From positions 310,001-374,000 of the forward strand of contig CALSQY010000001.1 of the NCBI GenBank assembly GCA_943788615.1: a DNA stretch of 64,000 bases, given 5' to 3'. The position numbers and the translations under genes were made by a program. Numbering within the stretch: the stretch's first letter is position 1; every line of letters starts with the position of its first letter. Below are positions 8,270 to 18,142 of the stretch, piece by piece. Source of the DNA: UBA4465 sp002292365 (GTDB taxonomy: Bacteria; Bacteroidota; Bacteroidia; Cytophagales; Cyclobacteriaceae). Below the pieces are notes generated by a model that saw only the letters and a program-made list of their open reading frames with translations, had not been told where the DNA came from and did no database searches.

Positions 8270-10092
8270 TGTGTGGAATTAATGGATTAGTAAAAAAAAG
8301 TGTTAGTCAAGATTTATTGATTAATACCGTTAAAAGGATGAATCTTCAGACCTCCTACCGAGGACCAGATAATTCAAATGCTTATTTAAATAATAATACA
8401 TGTCTAGGTCACAATAGATTGAGCATCATAGATTTATCATCAAGTGCAAATCAGCCTTTCAAATTTAGTAAACTTCGTTTAGTATTTAATGGTGAAATAT
8501 ATAATTATAAAAAAATTCGTACTGAACTTATTAATTTAGGTTATGTTTTTAAAACCAGTTCAGATACAGAAGTTGTTATTTTATCTTTTGATTGTTGGGG
8601 AGTAGATTGTTTTGAAAAGTTTGAAGGAATGTTTGCTGTATGTTTATTAGATGTTAAATCTAATTATTTATATTTAGTAAGAGATTTTTTTGGAGAAAAA
8701 CCTCTTTATTATAACTATAAAGAAGGAAGTGACTTAGTCTTTAGCTCAGAAATTAATTCTGTTAGAGATGTAGTTAAATCTTTTAGCAGCACTAAATTAG
8801 ATAAAAAAATAATTCCACATTATTTAAAGTATTTGTATTTACCAAGTGATAGATCTCCCTATGAAAATATTTATTCTTTAAAGAAAGGCCATTATATAAA
8901 AATTAATCTTGATACCATTAAACTAGAAGAATATAAGTCATACATAAAGAAAAAAGAAAATTTTCAAAATGTTAATATAAATACATTAAAAGAAAATTTG
9001 ATTAATTCAATTGGTGATCAATTAGAAGCTGATGTCGATATTGGTTTATGGCTTAGCGGAGGGATAGATTCTTCATTAATCGCAGCTATAGCCAGTAAAG
9101 AATTTAATATTAAGTTAAATACATTTACCGTAAAGTTTCCAAAAGAACTAAGCTATAATAATGAATATAAAATTGCGCAAAATGTAGCTAAAATATTTAA
9201 TCATCCCATCACTTATTTAGATATTGATTATCAAATAGATAATGATCTTATTGAAAATGTTATTACAAAACAAGAGAATTTAATTGCTAATCCATCTGCT
9301 ATTTTACATGAACTATTATGTGAAAAAACCAGTTCATATAGTGCCAAGGTTATTTTGAATGGACTAGGAGGTGACGAATTTTTTGGAGGCTATAATAGAT
9401 ATAAGGCTTTTTCTTTTCATAATAATTTAAAAAAATTAAAATATGTTAAAAAATATTTATCTTTTTTCTTGAACAAAATTAGTAAATCTAGAAATAGCCC
9501 TGTTGGAAATTTAAATAGATCATTATTAAAACTATTAGATTCTTATAATGATAATGAGACTTTTTTCTATGATAATATAATCTCATATAAATCTGATAGA
9601 AGTATTAGAAAATTTAATAACAAATTAGACCTAAACGATCCTTATAACGATTTAATGAAATTTGATATAGATAATTATATGTTAAATGATTTATTATTTT
9701 TATCTGATAAATTTTCAATGAGTCATTCTTTTGAACTAAGATCACCTTTTTTAAATAAAAATCTTTATAATAATTCTTTCTCTATGAGTTCTTCTCTAAG
9801 AATGGGGAAGCCTGGGAATAAACAGGCTTTATTTGATTGGCTTTATGATTACTCAAGTGGGAAATATAAGAAACAAAGAAAAAAAGGGTTCACTATGTCG
9901 GTTGAACCTTATTTGAAATCTATTAATAAAAAAGATATGTTGACTATATTTAAAAAAACGGAATTATTTGACATTATCAATAAAGAATATTTAATTTGTA
10001 ATCTTAACAACTTTTATAATGGAAGTGATAATATAAACAATATTTATTCTTTATATTATCTTTCTAAATGGAGAATAATTAACAATGAATAA
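8269..10092 (+). CDS. asnB: Asparagine synthase (glutamine-hydrolysing) family amidotransferase
   Basis: The 607-residue protein begins MCGINGL, with Cys2 as the glutaminase nucleophile, then RGPD and FNGEIYNY of the class II glutamine amidotransferase domain. The synthetase half has the PP-loop SGGIDSS (about residues 264-270) that binds ATP, then LNGLGGDEFFGGYNRY and the RSPFLN segment. Length matches AsnB. In polysaccharide loci these enzymes (compare WbpS) amidate a uronic acid or add nitrogen to a sugar, and that is more likely here than general asparagine supply. A broken UDP-sugar 6-dehydrogenase at 588 could provide the uronate. It starts on the last base of the previous stop codon and is 0 bases from the next gene. 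Confidence 0.88.
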   Translation: MCGINGLVKKSVSQDLLINTVKRMNLQTSYRGPDNSNAYLNNNTCLGHNRLSIIDLSSSANQPFKFSKLRLVFNGEIYNYKKIRTELINLGYVFKTSSDTEVVILSFDCWGVDCFEKFEGMFAVCLLDVKSNYLYLVRDFFGEKPLYYNYKEGSDLVFSSEINSVRDVVKSFSSTKLDKKIIPHYLKYLYLPSDRSPYENIYSLKKGHYIKINLDTIKLEEYKSYIKKKENFQNVNINTLKENLINSIGDQLEADVDIGLWLSGGIDSSLIAAIASKEFNIKLNTFTVKFPKELSYNNEYKIAQNVAKIFNHPITYLDIDYQIDNDLIENVITKQENLIANPSAILHELLCEKTSSYSAKVILNGLGGDEFFGGYNRYKAFSFHNNLKKLKYVKKYLSFFLNKISKSRNSPVGNLNRSLLKLLDSYNDNETFFYDNIISYKSDRSIRKFNNKLDLNDPYNDLMKFDIDNYMLNDLLFLSDKFSMSHSFELRSPFLNKNLYNNSFSMSSSLRMGKPGNKQALFDWLYDYSSGKYKKQRKKGFTMSVEPYLKSINKKDMLTIFKKTELFDIINKEYLICNLNNFYNGSDNINNIYSLYYLSKWRIINNE

Positions 10093-11265
10093 TTGATAGA
10101 AATTAACAACAGAAGTTCAATTTTCAATATCAGAATTAAAAATATTTTAATTATTATTTTAATTTTGTTAGCTTCTCCGGTAATTACACATACATACATC
10201 TCAGGTTCTGATAAAATTACTCATTCAGATGTTTTTGTATTATTATTTTTTTGTTTAAATATATTTTTTTTTATAAAACCTTTTATAAATCATATTTTAC
10301 TCATAATTTGTTTATTTATTTTATTACAAGGTCTAATTATTTATGATTATAAATATGATTCGTTCTCATTGCTTAAGTCAATAATTCAGAACATAATTGT
10401 TATATCGATTCTTTTTAATAATTATAATTTTTATAAAATAAATTATAATAGGGTTTTAATTTTTTTCTTTTTTCTTTTTATAAATCTTATTGCATTTTTC
10501 AACGTAAGTCTTTTTGATGAAAATGCTTATGCGGCGATAAATACTGCTCCTTTTTTTGATTCTATCGACAAAGGATTTTTTTTTGTTATGATGCTTGTCT
10601 TTGTAAATATTAATAAAAACATATTTAATAAATGGGGACTTTTTTTATTGACCTCACTTTCAAGTTTAAATATATTATTTAGTGGAAGTCGTACAGCATT
10701 GATGATTTTACTTTTATTGGCATTTTATTTTTTAATAAAGAGATTAAAAAAAAATAAATTTGTATTTGTAGGCATACTAACTTTAATTTTTATTGGTTTT
10801 AATATTTATCCCCTTGAAGATATTTTAATTGATAGAGCAATAGTCGGTCAAAAACAAGCTACTTTATTTATAGAATTATTTAAAATTGATTTTTCAGAAT
10901 TAATTTACTTTGTTTTAAATGACTCATCATTTTTAGTTAGAATTGATAATATCAAAATTATTTTTAATGAAATGGGTTTTTTTAATTACTTTTTTGGTTT
11001 TGGATCAGAATCATGGAGAAACTTATTGATTGGTAGACTCAACTCATCTTTAGATAATTCACTAATTGTTTTCTTCTTTAATTATGGGATATTTGGTTTA
11101 ATTTTCTTTTTTATTTTATTTAAGAAGATATTCAATAATCTCGGAAAACAATTAGGAATAGTTATTTTGATATTTGTAATGTTTCAGGACATCTTAGGTA
11201 ATTTTATGTTTATATCAAATATTTTATTTTTTCAATTGTTAATGAAAGAAAAAGATGAAATTTAA
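10093..11265 (+). CDS. Wzy-like O-antigen polymerase/ligase candidate
   Basis: The 390-residue polytopic protein has about ten to eleven hydrophobic helices. A hydrophilic section (about residues 245-300) contains a DNSLIVFFFNYGIFG-type segment after a large loop, and FSGSRTALMILLLL precedes it. SGSRTA followed by a helix is the recurrent signature of Wzy/WaaL O-antigen polymerases and ligases. It presumably joins repeat units on the periplasmic side. Translation seems to begin at a TTG immediately after the asnB stop, and the end overlaps the next ATG by 11 bases. Polymerase versus ligase cannot be decided. Confidence 0.72.
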   Translation: MIEINNRSSIFNIRIKNILIIILILLASPVITHTYISGSDKITHSDVFVLLFFCLNIFFFIKPFINHILLIICLFILLQGLIIYDYKYDSFSLLKSIIQNIIVISILFNNYNFYKINYNRVLIFFFFLFINLIAFFNVSLFDENAYAAINTAPFFDSIDKGFFFVMMLVFVNINKNIFNKWGLFLLTSLSSLNILFSGSRTALMILLLLAFYFLIKRLKKNKFVFVGILTLIFIGFNIYPLEDILIDRAIVGQKQATLFIELFKIDFSELIYFVLNDSSFLVRIDNIKIIFNEMGFFNYFFGFGSESWRNLLIGRLNSSLDNSLIVFFFNYGIFGLIFFFILFKKIFNNLGKQLGIVILIFVMFQDILGNFMFISNILFFQLLMKEKDEI

Positions 11266-12455
11266 TCAAGATTATTTTATTGAAGAGTTTCAAAATTTAA
11301 TTATAAAAGATAATTTTCTTTCAAATAATTCTAAGTTATTTTGTCTTACAGATTTGTCAAACTTTAGACGAGCAATTGTAAAAAAACCATATCCCTATAA
11401 TTTTTTTTCACTTAATTATATTAGAAATTTTCTATATACAGGAAATGGTAAAATATTACAATCATCATTATTTCTTTTAATATTTTATTCATTATTACTT
11501 TTCCTTCCTTCAAAAAAAATGAAGGTTAATTATGTTGAATTTTCCAGGTTTAATTTTTTTGTAAAAAGCAAGTATTTTTTTCCGGGAACACTTAAATCAC
11601 TTTTTTTATTTTTTATTACAAAAAATATTAATTTTCCAAGATTCTCAAAAAAAATCTTTTCGTTTTTTTTGGAATGATTTCAAAAAAGTTTTCTTTTCCC
11701 TAACCGAGATTTATTTATTTTTTAAAAAAAATAAAATTAAACTTTCTCTTTTTTTTTATTTAGGATTTTTTATAAGAATTTTATGTACTATTAGATTATC
11801 GAATAATCTTTATGAAAATTGTTTAAACTTGCACATAATTGGATCAGTCGAACCGTTTCAAAAATATTTTGCAAATATTTTGTTAAAAAACAAAATTAAA
11901 GTTTCTCTATTTGTTCATGGAATTATTTTTGATCCCATTGCTATTAATCAATCTTTTGAATTAATTCATAAAGATTCAAAGTATACAAGAAAACCAAACT
12001 TTGATACAAATTATTTTAATTTTTTCGTCAATAAAAAATCAGAATTACTTCCTTTTCATCCAATTTTAAAGAATATTAAGACCATTAATTTGTCAGAACT
12101 ATTAAGAAACAAAAAAAATATTTTAATTTTTTCAACAAGTTATGAGCCAGGAATTCCAATTTTACAACCGGATACAATTTTTGAATTAATTCATAAGGTT
12201 ATGAAAATAACAAGAAATGCTAAACATATTAAAATAACAATTCGACCACACCCTGGAGATTCTATCAAATTATTTAATTCAATTTTAAGCAATTATTCGT
12301 TTAGTTTTGACGATAATTCTTTTAATGATTTTGATTTAGCATTGGGTTTACCTAGTACATACGTTAATGATTTAGACAAAAGATCTACTGAGTCCTATTT
12401 ATATGGTAAAGTTTCATTTTTTCCAGGAGATTTTAAGAAAAAGTATACTTATTAA
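11255..12455 (+). pseudogene. Glycan-transferase-like protein with RPHP motif, one frameshift
   Basis: Two open pieces (11255-11677 and the frame reaching 12455) join at the homopolymer-rich stretch near 11643-11665 to give about 400 residues. The C-terminal half has ILIFSTSYEPGIP, then IRPHPGD, then LGLPSTYVND. This layout is like polysialyltransferase/capsule-type retaining glycosyltransferases, where RPHP and a later SS/ST binding segment hold the nucleotide sugar. I know of no closer assignment. It overlaps the Wzy-like gene by 11 bases and is followed 35 bases later by a GT2 gene, so a glycosyltransferase role fits. Whether the single frameshift is real is open; the flanking bases are runs of A and T. 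Confidence 0.6.
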
Positions 12456-12490
12456 ATCAAATAGTTAGATTTATTAATACTTTATAGATT

Positions 12491-12838
12491 ATGAAATTAG
12501 TTTCAATTATAATGACCACTTATAATTCCTCTCCTTTTTTAAAAGAGAGTATAATGTCCATAGTTTTCTCAAACTTATAAAAACTGGGAACTTTTAATTA
12601 CTGATGATTTCTCATCAGATAATTCGGTTAATATCATAATAGATATAATGAAGTTAGACAAGAGGATATTTTTATTTAATTTATTAGTAAACTCCGGAGC
12701 TGGGGTAGCAAGAAATAATTCTATTAAGTATTCTAAAGGTGATTATATAGCCTTTTGTGATAGTGACGATCAATGGAAACCTGAAAAGTTATTTAAACAA
12801 ATATCTTTTATGGATAAACATAATGCACATTTAAGCCA
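12491..12838 (+). pseudogene. Family 2 glycosyltransferase, 5' part, cut by an IS element
   Basis: The reading starts MKLVSIIMTTYNSS, the classical GT2 N-terminus, continues into ITDDFSSDNS, then SGAGVARNNSIKYSKGDYIAFCDSDD with the DSDD metal/nucleotide site. One extra T near 12565-12570 shifts the frame, and at 12838 the coding sequence is interrupted by the left end of an IS3-family element in the FMDKHNAHL segment. The missing C-terminal half is not found on the other side of the element, where an unrelated aldo/keto reductase begins. The same GAGVARNNS block recurs in the GT2 at 23252, so the two are paralogues. Confidence 0.82.
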
Positions 12839-12864
12839 TGTATACCGTCAGCAAAAAGTGAACT
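12839..12864 (+). repeat. Left terminal inverted repeat of IS copy A
   Basis: This end begins TGTATACCGTCAGC and continues into AAAAAGTGAACT. It pairs at 20 of 26 positions with the right end at 14287-14312. Confidence 0.8.
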
Positions 12865-12924
12865 AATAAGGGTTAAATTATAAGAGAGTGTTTTAAACAG
12901 AGTAAACACTTAAATTTAACTACA

Positions 12925-13272
12925 ATGGGAAAGAAGAGAAATGCAAGTTCATTAATTAGTGAACTAAAAAGGAAGACACGCAAGGCATATAATTCAGAAG
13001 AAAAGATCAGAATTGTAATTGAGGGTATTCGAGGTGAGTTGAGTATTGCTGAACTCTGTCGTAGGGAAGGCATTCATCAAGCAAACTATTACAAGTGGAG
13101 TAAGGATTTCATGGAAGCTGGCAAGCACAGGTTAAATGGTGATACCATGCGAGAAGCCAATACCTCAGAGGTTCAAGAATTAAAAGGGGAGAACGCCTCT
13201 TTAAAGGAACTTGTGGCAGATCTTTCACTAGAAGTGAGAGACTTGAAAAAAAACATTGGCTCACCCGAGTAA
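12925..13272 (+). CDS. IS3-family transposase OrfA
   Basis: The 115-residue OrfA has the N-terminal helix-turn-helix of IS3 OrfA (YNSEEKIRIVIEGIRG ... IAELCRREGIHQANYYKWSKDF) that binds the terminal repeats, and a C-terminal leucine-zipper-like stretch (ELKGENASLKELVADLSLEV). Near its end is a run of eight A (13246-13253) in codons AAA AAA AAC. The -1 frame is open from that run to the orfB ATG at 13287, so a fused OrfAB transposase could be made by -1 ribosomal frameshifting. Confidence 0.92.
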   Translation: MGKKRNASSLISELKRKTRKAYNSEEKIRIVIEGIRGELSIAELCRREGIHQANYYKWSKDFMEAGKHRLNGDTMREANTSEVQELKGENASLKELVADLSLEVRDLKKNIGSPE

Positions 13273-13286
13273 AGAGGAAGAAGTAC

Positions 13287-14255
13287 ATGCATTACAGTCA
13301 AAACGAAAAGATGGAGATCATCCGTCTTGTAGAGCAAAGTGATCTTGGTGTTATCAGAACTCTCAGGCAACTAAAAGTGAATAAAACTACCTTTTACAAA
13401 TGGTATAATGGCTACCAACAGCATGGATATGATGGATTGGCTCGAAGGTCTGGTAATAGGAAAGAAGTTTGGAATAAGATCAACTTAGCTGACAGAGATA
13501 AAGTGGTTGAGATTGCTTTAGAACGCCCTGAGTTATCATCTAGAGAGCTGGCATGGCATATCATAGATAAATACAGTTATTATATCAGTGAGTCGAGTGT
13601 GTATAGGATATTAAAGCTCAATGGTCTTATCACAACTCCTTCATTCAGGATTATGAGTGCCTCTGATAGTTTTCAAGATAAAACCACTTCAGTAAATCAG
13701 ATGTGGCAAACAGACTTCACCTATTTTAAAATAGTTGGATGGGGATGGTATTACTTATCAACCATATTGGATGATTACAGTCGTTTTATTGTCAACTGGA
13801 AGTTGTGTGCCACTATGAAGGCAGAGGATGTAAAACAGACCTTGGATGAGGCTTTATTAGTCGCACAAACCCATGCTCCTCCAAAGTTACTATCTGATAA
13901 TGGATCGTGTTACCTATCTATTGAATTAGCAGAATATTTAAATGATCGAAACATGAAACATGTACGAGGTCGACCGCTTCATCCACAAACTCAGGGTAAA
14001 ATTGAACGATATCACAGATCAATGAAAAATGTAGTGAAACTGGATAATTATTACAGCCCAGGGCAGCTAGAGTCTAAAATGAAGCAATTTGTTCAGTATT
14101 ACAACTATGAAAGATACCATGAGTCCATCAATAACCTTACTCCTTCTGAGGTCTATTATGGAACTGGAGAACGAAAACTTAGGCATAGGGAAAAAATCAA
14201 ACAACAAACTTTAATTGAACGAAAAAAGCAGAATCAAATTAATTATTTAAATTAG
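13287..14255 (+). CDS. IS3-family transposase OrfB (DDE integrase)
   Basis: This 322-residue protein has an HTH_21-type N-terminal region (REL AWHIIDKYSYYISESSVYRIL) and an rve integrase core. The catalytic triad is visible: Asp in QMWQTDFTYF, Asp in LLSDNGSCYLS and Glu in TQGKIERYHRSM, with the typical spacing of about 35 residues between the last two. It is intact, so copy A may be active. It lies in the -1 frame relative to orfA and is related to the OrfB at 29859. Confidence 0.93.
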   Translation: MHYSQNEKMEIIRLVEQSDLGVIRTLRQLKVNKTTFYKWYNGYQQHGYDGLARRSGNRKEVWNKINLADRDKVVEIALERPELSSRELAWHIIDKYSYYISESSVYRILKLNGLITTPSFRIMSASDSFQDKTTSVNQMWQTDFTYFKIVGWGWYYLSTILDDYSRFIVNWKLCATMKAEDVKQTLDEALLVAQTHAPPKLLSDNGSCYLSIELAEYLNDRNMKHVRGRPLHPQTQGKIERYHRSMKNVVKLDNYYSPGQLESKMKQFVQYYNYERYHESINNLTPSEVYYGTGERKLRHREKIKQQTLIERKKQNQINYLN

Positions 14256-14286
14256 TATCAACACTCGCTTAATTTATATCTGAAAA

Positions 14287-14312
14287 AGTCCACTTTTATT
14301 TGACGACATACA
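14287..14312 (-). repeat. Right terminal inverted repeat of IS copy A
   Basis: Read on the - strand it begins TGTATGTCGTCAAA and continues into TAAAAGTGGACT. The same end is present at 19891 in the truncated copy, which fixes the element boundary because the bases beyond it differ in the two copies. Confidence 0.85.
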
Positions 14313-14316
14313 ATTA

Positions 14317-15189
14317 ATGAAAAATAATAAATTGATTTTAGGTACAGTTCAATTGGGTTTGAGTTATGGAATAAATAATAAATACGGAAAACCTACTTTT
14401 GAGAGGGTAAAAGATATTTTGGACTTTGCTTATTTAAAAGGAATTAAATTATTAGATTCTGCTGAAGCTTATGGAAATTCTCAAAATAGAATAGGAAGAT
14501 ACCACGAAGTTAGTTCCAATAAATTTAGTGTTATTACTAAGTTTTCTCCAACAAGAAAAAATTTGCCAAAAAATATAATTGATAGAGTTAATAGCAATTT
14601 AACCACTCTTAGAGTTGCTTCTTTGTATTCTTATATGTTTCATTCTTTCAAAGATTATAAAAAATATTTCTCATATTATAAAAATGATCTAATAAAATTA
14701 CAAAAAAGTAAAAAGATTAATAAAATTGGAGTATCCCTGCACTCTAATGAAGAAATTACGGAAGTTCTTAGTGATAATAATATAGATCTTATTCAATTAC
14801 CATTCAATATATTGGATAACAGTAATAAGCGCAGAGATATTTTAAAACATGCTAAACACAAAGGCGTAGAAGTACATACCAGATCAGTATTTTTGCAAGG
14901 CTTGTTTTTTAAAGATATTAAAGATTTGTTAGGGGATTTCTCATCATTAAAAGGAGGGATAATTGAAATTAATAAATTAGTAACAAAAGATAGAAATATA
15001 AACGCGTTAGCTTTGCAATATGTCGTGAATAAGCCATACATTGATAATGTTTTGATTGGAGTTGATAGTGTTGAACAATTAAAAAACAATATTTCTTCAA
15101 TTAATAAAGTTTTGCCAAACAAAATAGAAAATCATATTGATAATATTAATATCCTTAAAACTAAAATGTTAAACCCTGCTAATTGGTAA
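14317..15189 (+). CDS. Aldo/keto reductase family protein
   Basis: The 290-residue protein has the AKR barrel pattern: LILGTVQLGLSYG at the first strand, LLDSAEAYGNS with the catalytic Asp and Tyr, ITKF with the catalytic Lys near residue 73, and YMFHSF with the His position. NAD(P)H-dependent sugar or aldehyde reduction is the family role. It begins only 5 bases after the IS right end, so its native promoter and any upstream partner have been replaced, and transcription would have to come from the IS or further upstream. It is 1 base from the cytidylyltransferase that follows and appears to open a nonulosonate-like gene set. Confidence 0.82.
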   Translation: MKNNKLILGTVQLGLSYGINNKYGKPTFERVKDILDFAYLKGIKLLDSAEAYGNSQNRIGRYHEVSSNKFSVITKFSPTRKNLPKNIIDRVNSNLTTLRVASLYSYMFHSFKDYKKYFSYYKNDLIKLQKSKKINKIGVSLHSNEEITEVLSDNNIDLIQLPFNILDNSNKRRDILKHAKHKGVEVHTRSVFLQGLFFKDIKDLLGDFSSLKGGIIEINKLVTKDRNINALALQYVVNKPYIDNVLIGVDSVEQLKNNISSINKVLPNKIENHIDNINILKTKMLNPANW

Positions 15190-15190
15190 A

Positions 15191-15935
15191 ATGAAAATTA
15201 TAGCTATAACTCAGGCAAGAACTGGATCTACGCGATTTCCTAACAAAATTATGAATAAAATTGAGGATGAAACTCTTTTAAGTATTCATATTAACAGAAT
15301 AAAAAAATCAAAAAAAATAAATTCAATAATTATTGCAACCACCAACAAAAAAAAACGATGATATTATCGAGCTTGAATCTAATAACCTAAATGTATCCTG
15401 TTATCGTGGTGATGAGGAAGATGTTTTAGACAGGTTCTACCATGCAGCTAAGCCTTATAATCCTGACTTTGTAGTGAGATTAACCTCTGATTGTCCACTA
15501 ATTGACTCTTCACTTATTGATATGATTATTGAGGCTACTGTAAACTCAAATGTTGATTACTGCTCAAATACGTTAATTGAATCCTACCCTGATGGTCAAG
15601 ACGTTGAAGTTTTTAGTTTTAACTCACTGAAAAAAGCATGGGAGGAGTCAGTTTTATTATCCGATAGAGAGCACGTTACGCCCTACATGAAAAAGAATTT
15701 TAAAGTATTGAATATACATTCAAATAACATGAAATTCAATAAAGTTAGAATGACTGTTGATGAACCCAACGATTTTGTTGTAATAAAAAGGTTGGTTGAC
15801 AAGTTAGGTTTAGATGAAAAATGGGAAAATTATACAAATTTATATTTGAATGATAAAACCATTAGTAATACTAATGATTCCATAACAAGAAATGAAGGCT
15901 ACATAAAATCTATTAAAAATGATCTACTTAATTAA
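15191..15935 (+). pseudogene. SpsF-type cytidylyltransferase, one frameshift
   Basis: The start MKIIAITQARTGSTRFPNKI has the ARxxSTRxPxK nucleotide-binding loop of the CMP-sugar synthetase-like family (CTP_transf_3/SpsF). Later come VRLTSDCPLIDSSLID and the VRMTVDEPNDF block typical of SpsF. Joined, the product is about 248 residues, as expected. The frame is broken by one extra A in a nine-A run at about 15347-15355; removing it restores the reading exactly. The family activates an acidic sugar with CTP. It lies 1 base after the aldo/keto reductase and 2 bases before the aminotransferase. Because the only lesion is in a homopolymer, the gene may be intact in the organism. Confidence 0.8.
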
Positions 15936-15937
15936 TT

Positions 15938-17249
15938 ATGAGAAAAGGTCAAGATTTATATAAAAAAGCAAAAAGTATAATTCCTGGAGGCACTATGCTT
16001 CTATCTAAAAGGCCAGAAATGTTTCTGCCAGATTATTGGCCTTCTTATTTCTCCGAGGCCAAAGGGTTGTAATGTTTGGGATTTAGATGGTACTGAGCTA
16101 ATTGATATGTCTATTATGGGTATTGGCACAAATTCGCTTAGGTTATGGTAATGAGGAAGTGGACTCCAGCTGTTATTAAAGCTGTTAGAAAGGGTAATCT
16201 CAGTTCTTTGAATTGTCCCGGAGGAGGTTTATTTAGCTGAAAAATTAATTGAGATGAATCCTTGGGCTGACATGGTCCGATTTGCAAGAACTGGCGGGGA
16301 AGCTAATTCAATAGCGATTAGAATTGCAAGAGCTGCTTCAGGAAAAGATAATGTTGCTATTTGTGGCTATCATGGATGGCACGACTGGTATTTATCGGCA
16401 AATCATAATGGAGGAGATGATTTATCTACACATTTAATTCCTGGATTGAGTCCTAAAGGAGTTCCTAAATATCTTAAAAATTCTGTTTTCCCTTTTAATT
16501 ACAATAATTATGAGGAGCTGCTTGACATAGTTGAAAAAAACAATATTGGGGTTATAAAAATGGAAGTTATTAGAAATTTTGAGCCCAAGGATGGTTTTCT
16601 AAAGAAAGTTCGAGATTTAGCTACTGCAAAAAATATTGTTTTAGTTTTTGATGAGTGCTCATCTGGTTTCAGAGAATCTTTTGGTGGTATTTTTCAAAAA
16701 TATAATGTTGAACCAGATATGGTAATGTTTGGTAAAACAATTGGGAACGGTTATGCTCTAACAGCTGTTGTTGGGAGAAAATCAGTAATGGAAGCTGCAC
16801 AGTCTACATTTATAAGTAGTACTTTTTGGACTGAACGTATTGGTCCTACTGCTGCTTTAGCGACTTTAAAGGTGATGGAGAGAGAAAAATCATGGAATAA
16901 AATTACACAGACTGGTAAAATGATGCAGGAAGGATGGTTGAATTTAGCAAGTCAATATAATTTGGACATAACAATTTTTGGGATCCCTGCAATGACTTCT
17001 TATGTTTTTAATAGTGAAAATGCTTTAAAATATAAAACTCTAGTAACACAAGAAATGTTGAAAAAAGGTTTTTTAGCAAGCACCATTTTTTATGCATGTA
17101 CAGAACATACAGATGAACATTTAGGTAATTACTTCGATGAACTCGATAAAATTTATAAAACTATTGGAAAGTGTGAATCTGAGATATTAGATATAAATAG
17201 TCTTTTAGAGGGGCCAGTTTGTCATTCCGGTTTTAAAAGGTTAAATTAA
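15938..17249 (+). pseudogene. Glutamate-1-semialdehyde-type aminotransferase (class III), frameshifted N-terminus
   Basis: The product is a PLP-dependent class III aminotransferase related to HemL. The N-terminus reads KKAKSIIPGGTMLLSKRPEMF and then NVWDLDGTELIDMSIMGIG. The intact part from 16254 has RFARTGGEANSIAIRIARA, the YHGWHDWY motif, FDECSSGFRE with the PLP-contacting Asp, and MFGKTIGNG with the Schiff-base Lys. Several one-base or two-base slips fall between about 16060 and 16240; the remaining 330 residues are clean. HemL-type enzymes in glycan loci transfer an amino group to a sugar, and here it sits between an SpsF homologue and a NeuB homologue. It is not likely to be the tetrapyrrole HemL, given the context. 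Confidence 0.8.
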
Positions 17250-18142
17250 TGAAAAGGATATTAATAACAGGTGCTTCAGGTATGTTGGGCTCTTCACTAG
17301 CAATAGATCTTTCTAGGTCACATAATGTCTTTGCGACTGGTAATTCTAAAATGTCTTTACCTCTTAATTATAGAATATTTGATTTATCAAATGAATCGTA
17401 CAAAGAATTAATTGACTGGTCCAAACCAGAATTAATCATTCACTGTGCAGCTTTAACTAACGGTAATTTTTGTCAAGAACAATCCGTTTGATGCATTTAA
17501 TATTAATGGTGTTTCTGCTTCAAAAAAATTTCTGGATGCAACTGAAGATTATGTTAAGATTATTTATATATCTACTGATGCAGTTTTCACTTCATCGTCT
17601 TGCATATGGCTAAAGAAATTGACTGTACCTTCCCCGACAATGTTTATGGCAAGTCTAAAGAGCTGGGTGAATTCTTTTTCTTAAATCTCAAGACAGAGAT
17701 TATACTTGTTCTTAGAACTACTATTGTCGGATTGAATACTTACAGTAATAAAAATGGTTTCATTGAATGGATTATTAAATTCTGCGAAAGCAAAAGAAAC
17801 TATTAGGTTTATTTGACTGATGTTTTATTTACTCCAATATCTATATGGGATTTAGTAGATGAAATAAATTTTTTAATAAATACAGACAATATTAATTCTG
17901 AAACAATTCATATAGGAGGTGAATTATGTACTAAGTTTGATTTTGGAAGTAAGTTATTGAAAACACTTAATATATCGACTAAAAATCTATCTAAAAGATT
18001 AATATCTTCTTTCGAAGGTCGAGCTAAAAGATCAAATGATCAATCTCTTGATTCTGATTTTTATCAAAAAAAATACAAAAGAGATTCAATATCTTTAGAT
18101 CAGACTATTTTAAAAATTAAAGAAAAATATGAACACAATTAA
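17249..18142 (+). pseudogene. RmlD-like NAD(P)-dependent sugar reductase (SDR), frameshifted
   Basis: The start MKRILITGASGMLGSSLA carries the GxxGxxG motif of the RmlD/dTDP-4-dehydrorhamnose reductase group. IIHCAALTN, IYISTDAVF and VYGKSKELGE (Y-x3-K) follow, and the C-terminal part ends near a Lys-rich tail. Frame slips occur near 17480 and 17595 and close to 17806. The product would be about 290 residues, typical for the family. Its ATG overlaps the aminotransferase stop by one base, and its end overlaps the NeuB-like ATG at 18129, so the set is translationally coupled. Confidence 0.75.

Larger units (their letters stand above)
12839..14312 (+). mobile_element. IS3-family insertion sequence (copy A), 1474 bp
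   Basis: The element is bounded by imperfect 26-bp terminal inverted repeats. The left end begins TGTATACCGTCAGC (12839-12864) and the right end, read inward on the other strand, begins TGTATGTCGTCAAA (14287-14312); 20 of 26 positions match and the element ends TG...CA as IS3 elements do. It carries orfA and orfB in a -1 relationship. The three bases outside the left end (CCA) and right end (ATT) differ, so no target duplication is visible. This, together with the unrelated genes on either side, suggests rearrangement after insertion. A truncated inverted copy lies at 19891-20443. Confidence 0.9.

Noticed and set aside
12873..13073. Open frame opposite the IS orfA start
   Set aside because: It is antisense to a well-supported IS3 OrfA and has no recognisable domain.
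12839..14312. Phase-variable switch by invertible segment between IS copies
   Set aside because: No recombinase-specific inverted sites are seen; any inversion would rely on homologous recombination, so it is mentioned only as a possibility in the findings.
14793..15122. Open frame of about 110 codons on the - strand within the aldo/keto reductase
   Set aside because: It is the complement of a conserved coding gene with AKR motifs; no family resemblance.
15938..17249. True HemL (glutamate-1-semialdehyde aminomutase) of heme synthesis
   Set aside because: Although hemW and hemD are in the window, this gene lies inside a sugar cassette between SpsF and a sugar reductase.
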